Notes: a model not told the origin generated them from the sequence alone. 64,000 bases of DNA from JAVVHE01 sp032249695 (GCA_032249695.1 JAVVHE010000012.1:30420-94419); one strand, 5' to 3'. Positions 1-9,566 are shown, counted from the stretch's first letter. Made by a program: numbers and translations.

Positions 1-791
1 CCGCCTACGCCTTCGATCGTGACCCTGCCGCGCTGAGCCGCGGGCCCGACGACGCGCGGCTGACGAAGATCCTGGGCGAGTTCAGCCGCATGGACGAGGC
101 GCTCGCGCAACGCGGCGTGACTCAGGTCGACGCGCTCGCGCTCGATATCGGCGTGTCCTCGTTCCAGCTCGACGAGGCCGAGCGCGGTTTCTCGTTTAAG
201 GCCGACGGGCCGCTCGACATGCGGATGGGAAACGATGGGCAGTGCGCGGCCGACTTCGTCAACAGCGCGAGCGAGGCCGAGATCGCCACCGTGCTGCGCG
301 AGTTGGGCGAGGAGAGAAACGCCGGCCGTGTCGCTCGCGCGATCGTCGCCGCGCGCCCGCTGGCGCGCACGGGCGAGCTCGCAGCCGTGGTGCGGCGGGC
401 GCTGGGTCACCATCCGGGCATGCCGAAGGATCCCGCGACGCGCACCTTTCAGGCCATCCGCATCCACGTGAACGACGAGCTGGGCGAGCTTCAGCGCGGG
501 CTGCGCGCCGCCGAGCGCGTGCTGCGCCCGGGCGGGCGCATCGCGGTGGTGACGTTCCACAGCCTCGAAGACCGGATCGTGAAGCAGTTCCTGCGCGCCC
601 GCGCGGGGCTCGACCGCTCGGTCAGCCGCCACTTGCCTGAGGCCGCTCATGGCCCTGCCCCTACGTTCGAGCCCCCGGCGAAGCCCGTCCGCCCGGGTGA
701 CGCCGAACTCGCTCGCAACCCCCGGTCCCGCTCGGCAACGCTCCGGGCAGCGCGCCGGACCGCAGCTCCCGCCTGGAAGGATGCCGCCTGA
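1..791 (+). CDS. rsmH: 16S rRNA (cytosine1402-N4)-methyltransferase RsmH, 5'-truncated by window edge
   Basis: RsmH (MraW) methylates N4 of C1402 of 16S rRNA using S-adenosylmethionine and is the usual early gene of the dcw cluster. The frame is open from base 3, before the first internal ATG at position 90, and begins with AYAFDRDP, which fits the FDRDP SAM-binding strand, so the true start lies upstream of the window. Family motifs seen are GFSFKADGPLDMRM and VVTFHSLEDRIVK near the C-terminus. The stop codon overlaps the next start (TGATG), linking it to ftsL. Confidence 0.96.
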   Translation, partial: AYAFDRDPAALSRGPDDARLTKILGEFSRMDEALAQRGVTQVDALALDIGVSSFQLDEAERGFSFKADGPLDMRMGNDGQCAADFVNSASEAEIATVLRELGEERNAGRVARAIVAARPLARTGELAAVVRRALGHHPGMPKDPATRTFQAIRIHVNDELGELQRGLRAAERVLRPGGRIAVVTFHSLEDRIVKQFLRARAGLDRSVSRHLPEAAHGPAPTFEPPAKPVRPGDAELARNPRSRSATLRAARRTAAPAWKDAA

Positions 792-1312
792 TGCGGAAGC
801 ATTTCACCTCGATCGGCCTGATCGCAGTGGCGATGGCGGCCGCGCTCGCCTTCTATATGGTCAACCTGAAGGTTTCGGCCGAGCGTGAGCATGTGGAGCG
901 GCTGCGTGCCGACATCGCGCGCGATACGGCGGACATCTACGCGCTCCAGACCGAGCTGCACGCGCGGGCGCCGATGCCCGAGCTGCAACGGTGGAACGAC
1001 GTCAGCTTGCGGCTGGAGGCGCCGCGTGCGCAGCAGCTGCTGGGCAGCCCCGTCCAGCTGGCCGCCCTGCACCTGCCTCCGGCAGCCGGGGCTGCTTCGG
1101 GCAGCGCGGCGCCGGCAGCGGCAGCCGCGACGGCCGATCCGATTCCCTCAACAAAGCCGACGGTTGCCGTGATCACTACCGCTCCGGGGCAGCTCCCGCT
1201 GCAGCGCGCGGCGGGGCGGACGACGATGCTCGCGGCAGCGCAGCTCAACTCGCTCGCAGCGCAGGCGCGCGCCGAAAGCGCGGCAGCCGCCGCCGAGGCG
1301 CTCGCCCGGTGA
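791..1312 (+). CDS. ftsL: cell division protein FtsL-like
   Basis: This is a bitopic inner-membrane division protein of 173 residues. It has a short cytoplasmic tail, one membrane segment at about residues 6-26, and a charged stretch (about 29-60) likely to form a coiled coil, which is the FtsL layout; FtsL partners FtsB and FtsQ and activates FtsWI. The C-terminal third is a low-complexity Ala/Pro tail. The name rests on architecture and on the position between rsmH and ftsI, because FtsL sequences are poorly conserved. The start overlaps the rsmH stop. Confidence 0.85.
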   Translation: MRKHFTSIGLIAVAMAAALAFYMVNLKVSAEREHVERLRADIARDTADIYALQTELHARAPMPELQRWNDVSLRLEAPRAQQLLGSPVQLAALHLPPAAGAASGSAAPAAAAATADPIPSTKPTVAVITTAPGQLPLQRAAGRTTMLAAAQLNSLAAQARAESAAAAAEALAR

Positions 1313-3036
1313 CCGCTGTCGTCCTCGCGCCGCGCCTGCGGCCGGGCGCACCCCCGCTCGCCGACGATGCGCCGCGCCCGTGGACTGCCCCGCTTGCGCG
1401 CATGCCCGTGCCGCCGGTGCCCGCCAGCCTGGAGGACGCACGCCGCCGCGCCGGGGCGGCGCTCGTGCTGCTGCTGCTCGCGGTGGCATCCATCATCGCA
1501 CGGCTCGCCTACCTCGCGCTGTTCGACCGGCCGACTCGGCCTGTACCTGCCACCCAGATTGCCCGCGGCACCATCGTCGACCGCAACGGGCTAGTGCTCG
1601 CGCAAGGCTACAAGGCGTTCGCTCTGACGGTGCATCCGGATCGAGTCATCTCGGATCGCGCGGCGCTCGCGCCCAAGCTCGCAGCGGTGCTGTCGATCCC
1701 TCCCGCCGATGCGGCGCGGTTGCTGCAGCCGCCCGGCAAGTTCCGCTATCTCGCGCGCCGCGTGCCGCCGTCGATCGCGGCGGCCGCGATCGCGCTCGGC
1801 GAGCCCGCGATCGAGGTGCAGCGCGAGCCCGACCGCGTTTATCCGAATGGTGAACTCGGAGCCCACGTGCTGGGCTTCGTCAATCGCGACGGCGAGGGTG
1901 GCGGTGCGATCGAGCGCGCGTTCGAGGACGATCTCGCCGACGGCAAGAACGTGTCGCTCACCATCGACAGCCGCGTCCAGCAGGCGCTCGAGTCCGAGCT
2001 CGCCGCCGGCATGGCCAAGCACTCGGCGATCGGCGCGGCGGGCGTGGTGATGGACGTAGAGACCGGCGAGGTGCTGGCGCTCGCCTCGCTGCCAGCGTTC
2101 AACCCGAACCTCTCAAGCTTCGATCCAACCGACAACGCCCGCATGAACCGAGCCACCTACGGCCGCTACGAACTGGGATCGTGCTTCAAGGCGATGACGG
2201 TCGCGATGGCGCTGGATACGGGCGTCACCAACTTGCAGCAGATGCTTGATGCGCGCCACCCGCTGCAGATCGGCCGGTTCAAGATTCACGACGATCATGC
2301 GAAGTCGCGCTTCCTGAGTGTGCCAGAGACGTTCATCTACAGCTCCAACATCGCAACAGCGCGGCTTGCCGAAGCGCTGGGACCGGACCGGCAGCGCGAT
2401 TATCTGAAGAAGCTGGGCTTCATGGACCGAGTGCAGCTAGAATACAGCAAGGACGAGCTGCGGACGCCGCAATATCCCTCGCGCTGGGGAAGGATCGAAA
2501 CGATGACGGTGGGATACGGCCACGGCATCGCGGTCACGCCTCTGCATCTGGCGACGGCCTATGCGTCGGTGGTGAATGGCGGGCTGTGGCGCCCGGCGAC
2601 GATCGTGCGCGGGATAGCGCGGCCCGAGCCGGTGCGCGTGTTCAAGCCCGAGACGAGCGAGGCGATGCGCCGCCTGTTCCGGCTGGTGGTGCTGAGCGGT
2701 ACGGGCCGGAAAGCCGACGCGCCGGGCTACCGCGTCGGCGGCAAGACCGGCACCGCAGAGAAGCCGCAGGCGGGCCGCTACAATCACAAGGCGCTGATCA
2801 GCACGTTCGCGGGCGCGTTCCCGATGGACAATCCGCGCTATGTTGTCGTCGCGATGCTGGATGAGCCGCGCGGCACCAAGGATACCTTCGGTTTCGCAAC
2901 CGCCGGCTGGGTCAGCGCGCCGATCGTTAGGAACGTCATCCTGCGCGCAGGGCCGATGCTGGGCGTGCAGGCCGATACCGCGCGCGATGTCGATGTGAAC
3001 GGCCTTCTTCCCGCAGACGCAAAGGCGGAAGAGTGA
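1309..3036 (+). CDS. ftsI: peptidoglycan D,D-transpeptidase FtsI (PBP3)
   Basis: This septal transpeptidase cross-links peptidoglycan in the divisome as partner of FtsW. I chose the GTG at 1309, overlapping the ftsL stop as GTGA, giving 575 residues, the usual family length. The frame is open further upstream, but that part runs antisense-free inside ftsL. Features seen are a Pro-rich cytoplasmic tail, one membrane segment (about 48-72), an N-terminal dimerisation domain, and the catalytic motifs SCFK (Ser291, Lys294), SSN (345-347) and KTG (479-481). The residue before the active-site Gly-Ser is Leu rather than the commoner Pro. Confidence 0.97.
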   Translation: MTAVVLAPRLRPGAPPLADDAPRPWTAPLARMPVPPVPASLEDARRRAGAALVLLLLAVASIIARLAYLALFDRPTRPVPATQIARGTIVDRNGLVLAQGYKAFALTVHPDRVISDRAALAPKLAAVLSIPPADAARLLQPPGKFRYLARRVPPSIAAAAIALGEPAIEVQREPDRVYPNGELGAHVLGFVNRDGEGGGAIERAFEDDLADGKNVSLTIDSRVQQALESELAAGMAKHSAIGAAGVVMDVETGEVLALASLPAFNPNLSSFDPTDNARMNRATYGRYELGSCFKAMTVAMALDTGVTNLQQMLDARHPLQIGRFKIHDDHAKSRFLSVPETFIYSSNIATARLAEALGPDRQRDYLKKLGFMDRVQLEYSKDELRTPQYPSRWGRIETMTVGYGHGIAVTPLHLATAYASVVNGGLWRPATIVRGIARPEPVRVFKPETSEAMRRLFRLVVLSGTGRKADAPGYRVGGKTGTAEKPQAGRYNHKALISTFAGAFPMDNPRYVVVAMLDEPRGTKDTFGFATAGWVSAPIVRNVILRAGPMLGVQADTARDVDVNGLLPADAKAEE

Positions 3037-3215
3037 GAACCGGTGCGTCCGCTCCTCCCCTCCATGGGGTGGGGGATCGCCGCAGGCGGCGGAGGGTCGC
3101 AAGACGCAGCGCGGTGAGCCTCATAAGCGTGCGTCGCGCGCCGCGGCTGCTGGGCGCGGGCCCATCCACCACGCTTCGCGTGGTTCCCCCCCCCGTGGCG
3201 GGGGGGGAATAGGCT
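3037..3215. repeat. palindromic GC-rich intergenic element between ftsI and murE
   Basis: These 179 bases separate two cluster genes and carry no credible ORF. They contain several inverted repeats: CCACGC/GCGTGG (3169-3174 with 3178-3183), GACGCA with TGCGTC further upstream, and a long C-tract/G-tract hairpin just before murE. The composition (CTCCCC blocks, GGCGGAGGG) resembles short dispersed intergenic repeats common in sphingomonads and is echoed at about 9567, 24096 and 49982. I infer a REP-like element; family membership was judged by eye. Confidence 0.5.
3184..3209 (+). promoter_or_regulatory. strong C9/G8 hairpin overlapping the murE ribosome-binding region
   Basis: TT plus nine C residues (3184-3194) face eight G residues plus AA (3200-3209) around a 5-6 base loop, giving about a 10 bp stem. 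The right arm lies 6 to 16 bases before the murE GTG and supplies the only purine-rich stretch that could act as Shine-Dalgarno. Folding would hide it. This could limit murE translation or act as a weak attenuator; no function is demonstrated. Confidence 0.45.
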
Positions 3216-4646
3216 GTGCGTCTCTCCGAGCTCATCTCCTCAGCTCCGCCCATCGCCGTGACCGGCTTCGCGATCGATCATCGCAAAATAGCCCCGGGCG
3301 CGGTGTTCGGCGCGTTCGAGGGCACTCGCTTCAATGGCGAGAACTTCATCCCCGCCGCGATCGCAGCTGGCGCGGTCGCCGTGGTGGCGCGGCGCGAGGC
3401 GCGGGTGGAAGGCGCCGTTCATCTGTGGTCCGACAAGCTGCCGCCGCGCGCCTATTTCGCGGAGCTGGCCGCGCGCTTCTTCGAGCCGCTGCCGCCGACG
3501 CGCGTTGCGGTCACGGGCACCAACGGCAAGACCTCGACGGTGGAGCTGACGCGGCAGCTGTGGACGCTGGCCGGGCGTCGCGCTGCATCGATCGGAACGC
3601 TGGGCGTGACGGTGGGCGACGACCGGCGCGCGACCGGGCTGACGACGCCCGACGTCGTCACCTTCCTGTCGAACCTTGGCGGGCTGGCGCGCGAGGGGGT
3701 CGATGCGGTCGCGTTCGAGGCGTCCAGCCACGGCCTGCACCAGAGCCGCATCGGCGGGTTCAATGTAGCGGCGGCTGCCTTCACGAACCTCAGCCGTGAC
3801 CACCTTGATTATCACGGAACGATGGAGGCCTACTTCGAGGCGAAGATGATCCTGTTCCGCCAGCTGCTGGCTGACGGTGGCACTGCGGTCGTCTGGGCGG
3901 ACGATCGGTGGTCCGACCGGGTTACCGCGCTGCTGGCGGCGGAGCGCCCCGGAGTGCAGGTGCTGACGGTCGGCGAGCGGGGCGCGGATTGGAGGCTTCT
4001 CGGCCGCGAGCCGACTGCGCTGGGGCAGGTGCTGCGGCTGCGCGCCGGTGGCGCGGAGCGGACGGTCAAGCTGCCGCTCATCGGAGCCTACCAGGCCGCG
4101 AACGCGCTGGTCGCGGGGGCGCTGACGGTCGCGACCGGTGGTGACCCTGCCCAGACCTTGCAGCATCTGGAGCGGCTGACGCCGATCCGCGGTCGTCTGG
4201 AGCGCGCGGTGCTGACGCGCGCCGGGGCGCCGGTCTATGTGGACTACGCCCACACGCCCGACGCGCTGGAGGCAGCGATCGCGGCGCTTAGACCGCACGC
4301 GAGCGGACGTGTCATCCTGGTGTTCGGCGCGGGCGGGGACCGCGACCAGGGCAAGCGCGGGCCGATGGGCGCGGTCGCGGCGGCGCACGCCGAGGTGGCG
4401 ATCGTCACGGATGATAATCCCCGCTCCGAGGACCCGGCGACGATCCGCGCCTCGATCCTGCTCGCGGCGCCGGGCGCGCGCGAGATCGGCGACCGGCGTG
4501 CGGCAATCCGCGCGGCGATCGCGAACGCGCGCGCGGGCGACATCGTGCTGATCGCAGGCAAGGGGCACGAGACGGGACAGATTGTGGGCAACAAGGTGCT
4601 GCCCTTTGACGACGCCGAGGTGGCCCGCGAGGAAGCGGCTGCATGA
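3216..4646 (+). CDS. murE: UDP-MurNAc-L-Ala-D-Glu:meso-diaminopimelate ligase MurE
   Basis: MurE adds the third residue of the peptidoglycan stem peptide in the cytoplasm, using ATP. The 476-residue product has the Mur-ligase P-loop GTNGKTS at 101-107 and the DNPR signature at 400-403, which marks the meso-diaminopimelate-adding type rather than the lysine type. The GTG start at 3216 gives the family's N-terminus; a strong hairpin sits just upstream. The 3' end overlaps murF (ATGA). Confidence 0.97.
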   Translation: MRLSELISSAPPIAVTGFAIDHRKIAPGAVFGAFEGTRFNGENFIPAAIAAGAVAVVARREARVEGAVHLWSDKLPPRAYFAELAARFFEPLPPTRVAVTGTNGKTSTVELTRQLWTLAGRRAASIGTLGVTVGDDRRATGLTTPDVVTFLSNLGGLAREGVDAVAFEASSHGLHQSRIGGFNVAAAAFTNLSRDHLDYHGTMEAYFEAKMILFRQLLADGGTAVVWADDRWSDRVTALLAAERPGVQVLTVGERGADWRLLGREPTALGQVLRLRAGGAERTVKLPLIGAYQAANALVAGALTVATGGDPAQTLQHLERLTPIRGRLERAVLTRAGAPVYVDYAHTPDALEAAIAALRPHASGRVILVFGAGGDRDQGKRGPMGAVAAAHAEVAIVTDDNPRSEDPATIRASILLAAPGAREIGDRRAAIRAAIANARAGDIVLIAGKGHETGQIVGNKVLPFDDAEVAREEAAA

Positions 4647-6001
4647 ACCCGCTGTGGACCTGCGAGGAGATCGCGCACGCCTGCGACGGCGAGCGGCATG
4701 GCCGGTTCGCTTGCAACAATGTCGCCTTTGACAGCCGCGAAGTGGCGCCCGGCGCGCTGTTCGTTGCGCTGAAGGGCACGCAGGCTGACGGGCACGACTA
4801 CATCGATTCGGCTATCGAGCGCGGCGCTGCTGGCGCGCTCGTCAGCCGCCCGGTGCCGCATCCTCACGTGCTCGTCCCCGACACGCAGGCGGGGCTGGAG
4901 GCGCTGGGGCGGGTTGGGCGCGTACGCGCGCTGAGCGCGGCGGTGGTCGGCGTCACGGGCAGCGTCGGCAAGACAACCACCAAGGAGCTGATCCGCGCGT
5001 GCTTCGAGCCGCAGGGGCCCACGCACGCCAGTGTCAAAAGCTACAACAACCACACCGGCGTGCCGCTGAGCCTCGCCCGGATGCCGTCGGAAACGCGCTG
5101 GGCGGTGTTCGAGATGGGGATGAACCACGCGGGAGAGATCGCTGCATTGACCGAGCAGGTGCGGCCTGACGTTGCGGTCATCACCTGGATCGCTCCTGCG
5201 CATATCGAAAATCTCGGCTCGCTGGAGGCGATCGCCGAGGCCAAGGCAGAGATTTTTCTCGGTCTCGAACGGGGCGGCGCCGCGATCTACCCGGCCGAGG
5301 CGCCGCACGCCGATCTGCTTCTGAAGCGCGCGCGTGACAAAACGAGCGTCGTCCTGAGCTTCGGCCTCGGCCCGTCGGCGGACATCCGGCCAGAGACGTT
5401 GATCGAGACCGAGGACGGATCGCTCTTCGAGCTGGTGTTCGATGGTGTGCGCTATTCCGTGCGCGTGCCGCAGCCCGGACGCCACCGCGTGCTGAACGCG
5501 CTCGCAGCGCTGGCTGCGGTCAGCGCCGCGGGGGCAGACGTCGGCGTGGCCGTCGATGCGATCGGGCGATCGACAGAGCTTGCCGGCCGCGGCGCGCGGC
5601 GCACGATTGCGCTCTTCGGCGGTGGCGAGGCGCTGCTGATCGACGAGAGCTACAATGCCAACCCAGCTTCGATGGCAGCGGCGCTCGCGGTGCTGGAAGC
5701 GCTCGCCGCGCCGCGCAAACTCGCGGTCCTGGGCGCGATGCGCGAGCTTGGCGGCTTCTCCGATCAATATCACCGCGAGCTCGCGCCGCTGATCGAGCGC
5801 GCGGGCGTTTCTCATGCGATCCTCGTCGGGCCGGAGATGGAGCCGCTCGCCGCCGAACTGCCCGGCGCGGTGCATGTCGGCGGCTGGCAGGACGCGCTCG
5901 CCACTGTGAGCGAACTGCTTGCAGACGGAGACGCGGTGCTTGTTAAGGGATCGAACAGCGTCGAGCTGGCCCGGCTCGTCGCGGCGCTGGAGGGGCGCTG
6001 A
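4643..6001 (+). CDS. murF: UDP-MurNAc-tripeptide:D-Ala-D-Ala ligase MurF
   Basis: MurF attaches D-Ala-D-Ala to the UDP-MurNAc tripeptide, the last cytoplasmic step before MraY. The 452-residue product carries the Mur-ligase ATP site GVTGSVGKTTTK (Gly106 onward), the central-domain motif SYNNHTGVPL with EMGMNHAGEI, and the late motif DESYNANPASM. It starts inside the murE stop and abuts mraY with no spacer. Confidence 0.97.
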   Translation: MNPLWTCEEIAHACDGERHGRFACNNVAFDSREVAPGALFVALKGTQADGHDYIDSAIERGAAGALVSRPVPHPHVLVPDTQAGLEALGRVGRVRALSAAVVGVTGSVGKTTTKELIRACFEPQGPTHASVKSYNNHTGVPLSLARMPSETRWAVFEMGMNHAGEIAALTEQVRPDVAVITWIAPAHIENLGSLEAIAEAKAEIFLGLERGGAAIYPAEAPHADLLLKRARDKTSVVLSFGLGPSADIRPETLIETEDGSLFELVFDGVRYSVRVPQPGRHRVLNALAALAAVSAAGADVGVAVDAIGRSTELAGRGARRTIALFGGGEALLIDESYNANPASMAAALAVLEALAAPRKLAVLGAMRELGGFSDQYHRELAPLIERAGVSHAILVGPEMEPLAAELPGAVHVGGWQDALATVSELLADGDAVLVKGSNSVELARLVAALEGR

Positions 6002-7075
6002 ATGTTCTATCTCTTGGCCGAGCTGGCCGGGTTTTCCGGACCGCTCAATCTGTTTCGCTATCTGACGTTCCGCGCGGGCGGAGCCGTCATCACCGCGCTC
6101 GTTTGCATGATGTGGCTGATGCCGCGCCTGATCAGCCGGCTGAGGATCAAGCAGGGTAAGGGCCAGCCGATCCGCGAGGATGGGCCGCAGAGCCACCTTG
6201 TCGCCAAGAAGGGCACGCCGACGATGGGCGGGCTTGGTATCCTGATGAGCCTGATCCTGTCGACAATCCTGTGGATGGAGCTGTCGAACGGCTTTGTGTG
6301 GGCCTGCCTGTTCGTCACTATCGGCTTCGGCGCGATCGGCTTTATGGACGATTATGCCAAGGTGACAAAACAATCAAATCGCGGCTTGTCCGCCAAACGT
6401 CGTCTGCTGCTCGAGTTTCTGATCGCGGGCGTTGCCTGTGCGTGGACCGCATCGATGACGAATACGACGGTGTATTTCCCCTTGTTGAAAAATATGGGCA
6501 TTGACCTTGGCTACGCCTACATTCTATTCGCAGCATTTGTCGTCGTAGGCTCGGGAAATGCTGTCAATCTGACCGATGGCTTGGATGGGCTCGCGACGAT
6601 GCCGGTCATCATTGCGGCGCTCACGTTTGGCGTGATTGCTTATCTGGTCGGCAACGTGAAGTTTGCAGAGTATCTGGGTGTTCATTACGTCGCGGGAGCG
6701 GGCACGCTCGCAATCTTCTGCTGGGCTTTGATCGGCGCCGGGCTGGGCTTCCTGTGGTTCAACGCGCCGCCTGCCGCGGTCTTCATGGGCGATACGGGCA
6801 GTCTCGCGCTGGGTGGCGCGCTGGGGATGATCGCGGTTGTCGCCAAGCACGAGATCGTGCTGGTGATCGTCGGTGGCCTGTTCGTCGCCGAGGCGCTGTC
6901 GGTGATGATCCAGGTGCTGTGGTTCAAGCGCACCGGCCGTCGCGTGTTCCGCATGGCGCCGATCCACCATCATTTCGAACTGATGGGCTGGAAGGAATCG
7001 ACCGTCGTCATCCGCTTCTGGATCGTATCGATCATGCTCGCACTTGCGGGCCTGTCGACGCTGAAGATCCGGTGA
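6002..7075 (+). CDS. mraY: phospho-MurNAc-pentapeptide transferase MraY
   Basis: MraY transfers phospho-MurNAc-pentapeptide from UDP to undecaprenyl phosphate, making lipid I in the inner membrane. The 357-residue multi-pass protein has the catalytic loops DDYAKV (about 114-119), NLTDGLDGLA, MGDTGSLALGG and the histidine motif APIHHHFE. AT content in part of the gene (6350-6560) is visibly higher than in its neighbours, with codons such as AAA and TTT, though the protein looks intact. The start abuts the murF stop. Confidence 0.97.
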   Translation: MFYLLAELAGFSGPLNLFRYLTFRAGGAVITALVCMMWLMPRLISRLRIKQGKGQPIREDGPQSHLVAKKGTPTMGGLGILMSLILSTILWMELSNGFVWACLFVTIGFGAIGFMDDYAKVTKQSNRGLSAKRRLLLEFLIAGVACAWTASMTNTTVYFPLLKNMGIDLGYAYILFAAFVVVGSGNAVNLTDGLDGLATMPVIIAALTFGVIAYLVGNVKFAEYLGVHYVAGAGTLAIFCWALIGAGLGFLWFNAPPAAVFMGDTGSLALGGALGMIAVVAKHEIVLVIVGGLFVAEALSVMIQVLWFKRTGRRVFRMAPIHHHFELMGWKESTVVIRFWIVSIMLALAGLSTLKIR

Positions 7076-8400
7076 ACACCGCGCGCGCCTGGGCGGGAAA
7101 GCGCTACGGCGTGTTCGGCCTGGCACGCACGGGCCGCTCGGTCGTGGCGGCGCTGCATGCGAGCGGGGCGCAAGTGTGGGCATGGGACGACAATGCAGCC
7201 GCCCGCGAGGGCGTCGCGGCGACTCTCGTTGATCTGAACAGCGCGGACCTCGCCGGTCTGGCGGGGCTGGTCGTGTCGCCCGGCGTGCCGCTCAACCGCC
7301 ACCCGCTCCCAGCGCGCGCGAGCGCCGCGGGCGTGCCGGTCATCGGCGATACCGAACTGTTCGCGCAGGCGCTGCCCGAACTGCCGCGCGCCGCGGTCGT
7401 GGGCGTGACGGGCACCAACGGCAAGTCGACCACGACGGCGCTGCTCTATCATATCGTGATTGGATCGGGCCGCCCGGCGCTGCTCGGCGGCAATATCGGC
7501 GCGCCGATTCTCGGCGAGGCTCCGCTGCCCGAAGGCGGGGTCTATTGCCTCGAGCTGTCGAGCTTTCAGATCGACCTGACGAAGAGCCTTGCCTGCGACG
7601 TGGCGGTGCACCTCAACCTCACAGCCGATCATCTCGACCGGTATGACGGGCTGAAGGCTTATGCAGCGGCGAAGGCGCGACTGTTCGCGATGCAGCGTCG
7701 CGATCAGACTGCCGTCATCGCGGTCGATGACGAACACACGCGCGCCGTCGCGGACGCAGCGCCCGCGCATGTCGTGCGCGTATCGGGGCGCGAGGTGCTG
7801 GCCAAGGGCGTCAGCGTCGTCGGTGGCACTGCGTTCGTCGACGGCGCGGCGTGGGGCACGCAGATCGCGTGGCCCTCGCTTAAGGGCGTGCACAATGCTC
7901 AGAACTCTGCGGCTGCGATCGCCGCGGCGCAGGCGCTTGGGATCAGCGACGACGCGATCCGCATGGGGCTGGAAAGCTATCGCGGGCTGCCGCACCGAAT
8001 GGAGATCGTCGGCACGCGCGGCGGAGTGCGATTCGTGAACGATTCGAAGGCGACCAACCCGGCGTCCGCCGCACCCGCGCTCAGCGCCTACCCCGCCATC
8101 CGCTGGATCGCCGGCGGGCAGGCGAAGTCCGACAGCCTCGCCGAAATCGAGCCCTACCTCTCACACGTCCGTTCGGCGCACCTGATCGGCGAGGCGGAGC
8201 CGCTGTTCGAGCGCCTGCTCGCGCCGCAGCTTGCGGCGCGGCCGTGCGGCACGCTCGATGCGGCGCTCGCCGACGCGGTCGCGCTCGCCGAGCCGGGGGA
8301 TACCGTGCTGCTCTCACCCGCCTGCGCCAGCTACGACCAGTTCCGGAATTATGAGGAGCGCGGCGACCGCTTTCGCGCGCTGGTGGAGGCGTTGCCGTGA
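7072..8400 (+). CDS. murD: UDP-MurNAc-L-alanine:D-glutamate ligase MurD
   Basis: MurD adds D-glutamate to UDP-MurNAc-L-Ala. The GTG at 7072 overlaps the mraY stop as GTGA and gives 442 residues starting with VNTARAWAGKRYGVFGLARTG, the Rossmann-like N-terminal domain. The ATP-binding loop GTNGKSTTT begins at about residue 114, and NDSKATNP marks the C-terminal domain. The frame is also open upstream in mraY, but that extension is not MurD-like. Confidence 0.96.
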   Translation: MNTARAWAGKRYGVFGLARTGRSVVAALHASGAQVWAWDDNAAAREGVAATLVDLNSADLAGLAGLVVSPGVPLNRHPLPARASAAGVPVIGDTELFAQALPELPRAAVVGVTGTNGKSTTTALLYHIVIGSGRPALLGGNIGAPILGEAPLPEGGVYCLELSSFQIDLTKSLACDVAVHLNLTADHLDRYDGLKAYAAAKARLFAMQRRDQTAVIAVDDEHTRAVADAAPAHVVRVSGREVLAKGVSVVGGTAFVDGAAWGTQIAWPSLKGVHNAQNSAAAIAAAQALGISDDAIRMGLESYRGLPHRMEIVGTRGGVRFVNDSKATNPASAAPALSAYPAIRWIAGGQAKSDSLAEIEPYLSHVRSAHLIGEAEPLFERLLAPQLAARPCGTLDAALADAVALAEPGDTVLLSPACASYDQFRNYEERGDRFRALVEALP

Positions 8401-9566
8401 GAACGCGTCTGTCGCGCGCCGACCAGAGCCGTTTGAGCCAGTGGTTCTGGACGATCGACCATGTGCTGCTGGCGATGATCGTCGTGCTGATCGGCATCGG
8501 CCTCATCGCAGTCGCTGCCGCCTCGCCCGCCGCGGCGCACCGCTATTCGGGCCAGGGCTATACGGTGTCCGATCTGCATTACTTTCAGCGCCAGCTGTTC
8601 TGGGTGACGATCGGCCTGCCGGTGCTGCTCGGTGTGTCGATGCTATCCAAGGCCGATGTGAAGCGGGTCGGCTTGATCGGCGGAGCGGTGGCACTCGCGG
8701 CGCTGATGCTGGTGCCAGTGATCGGCTTCACGGTGAATGGCGCGACGCGCTGGCTCGTGTTCGGCCCCGCGCAGGTGCAGCCGTCCGAGTTCCTGAAGCC
8801 GCTGTTCATCGTCGCGATGGCAGCGTTGCTGTCGATCCGCTTCGAGGATGCGAAGGCGCCGGCGCTCGCGTTGTCGGCCGCCCTCCTCGCGATCATCGCG
8901 GTGTTCCTGATCAAGCAGCCCGACCTGGGGCAGACGATCCTATTCGTCAGCATCTGGCTGCTCTTGGCGACGCTCGCCGGGCTGGAACGGCGGCTGATCG
9001 CCGGTGCCTTGGCGCTTGGGCTGGGCGGCATCGTCGCAGCGTTCTTTACGCTGCACCACGTGCATGAGCGGATCGTCAGCTATGTGACCGGCGGCGGCGA
9101 CCGCACGCAGGTCGACGCAGCGCTCAACTGCTTTCGCGCAGGCGGACTGTTCGGGGTGGGGCCGGGAGCGGGCAAGATGAAGATGAAGCTGCCCGAGCCT
9201 CAAACCGATTATATTTTCGCGGTGATCGGCGAGGAGTTCGGCGCCATCGCCTGCATCGCGATCGCCTGCCTGTTCGTGGCGGTGGTGGTGCGTGCGGTGA
9301 GCCGGGCGCACGATGAGGAGGACCCGTTCGTGTTCCTCGCCTCGATCGGGCTGGCTGCGCAGCTTGGGCTCCAGGCGGCGATCAACATGGGTGTGAACGT
9401 TCACCTGCTGCCATCGAAGGGCATGACGCTTCCCTTCATCAGCCATGGCGGATCGAGCTTCGTCGCGCTCTGCCTCGGAACCGGCCTGCTGCTCGCGCTG
9501 GGGCGACGCAATCCATACGCCAAGGCTTCGCCATACCGGTTCACGCCGGTGGGAGCGAGGGCGTGA
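8397..9566 (+). CDS. ftsW: septal peptidoglycan polymerase FtsW (SEDS family)
   Basis: FtsW is the divisome SEDS glycosyltransferase that polymerises lipid II, working with FtsI. The 389-residue protein has about ten membrane segments, the motif WLVFGPAQVQPSEFLK, and the signature run PEPQTDYIFAVIGEEFG, with a C-terminal SHGGSS near the last helix. The GTG start overlaps the murD stop. A cytoplasmic N-terminal tail of about 20 residues precedes the first helix. Confidence 0.96.
   Translation: MRTRLSRADQSRLSQWFWTIDHVLLAMIVVLIGIGLIAVAAASPAAAHRYSGQGYTVSDLHYFQRQLFWVTIGLPVLLGVSMLSKADVKRVGLIGGAVALAALMLVPVIGFTVNGATRWLVFGPAQVQPSEFLKPLFIVAMAALLSIRFEDAKAPALALSAALLAIIAVFLIKQPDLGQTILFVSIWLLLATLAGLERRLIAGALALGLGGIVAAFFTLHHVHERIVSYVTGGGDRTQVDAALNCFRAGGLFGVGPGAGKMKMKLPEPQTDYIFAVIGEEFGAIACIAIACLFVAVVVRAVSRAHDEEDPFVFLASIGLAAQLGLQAAINMGVNVHLLPSKGMTLPFISHGGSSFVALCLGTGLLLALGRRNPYAKASPYRFTPVGARA

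Noticed and set aside
991..1308. Extension of ftsI to an upstream ATG at 991
   Set aside because: The extra codons lie inside ftsL and are Arg/Gly/Ala filler; the GTG at 1309 overlaps the ftsL stop and gives the family length.
4244..6373. A 709-codon minus-strand open frame across murE, murF and mraY
   Set aside because: It spans three well-supported plus-strand genes and shows no protein-like features.
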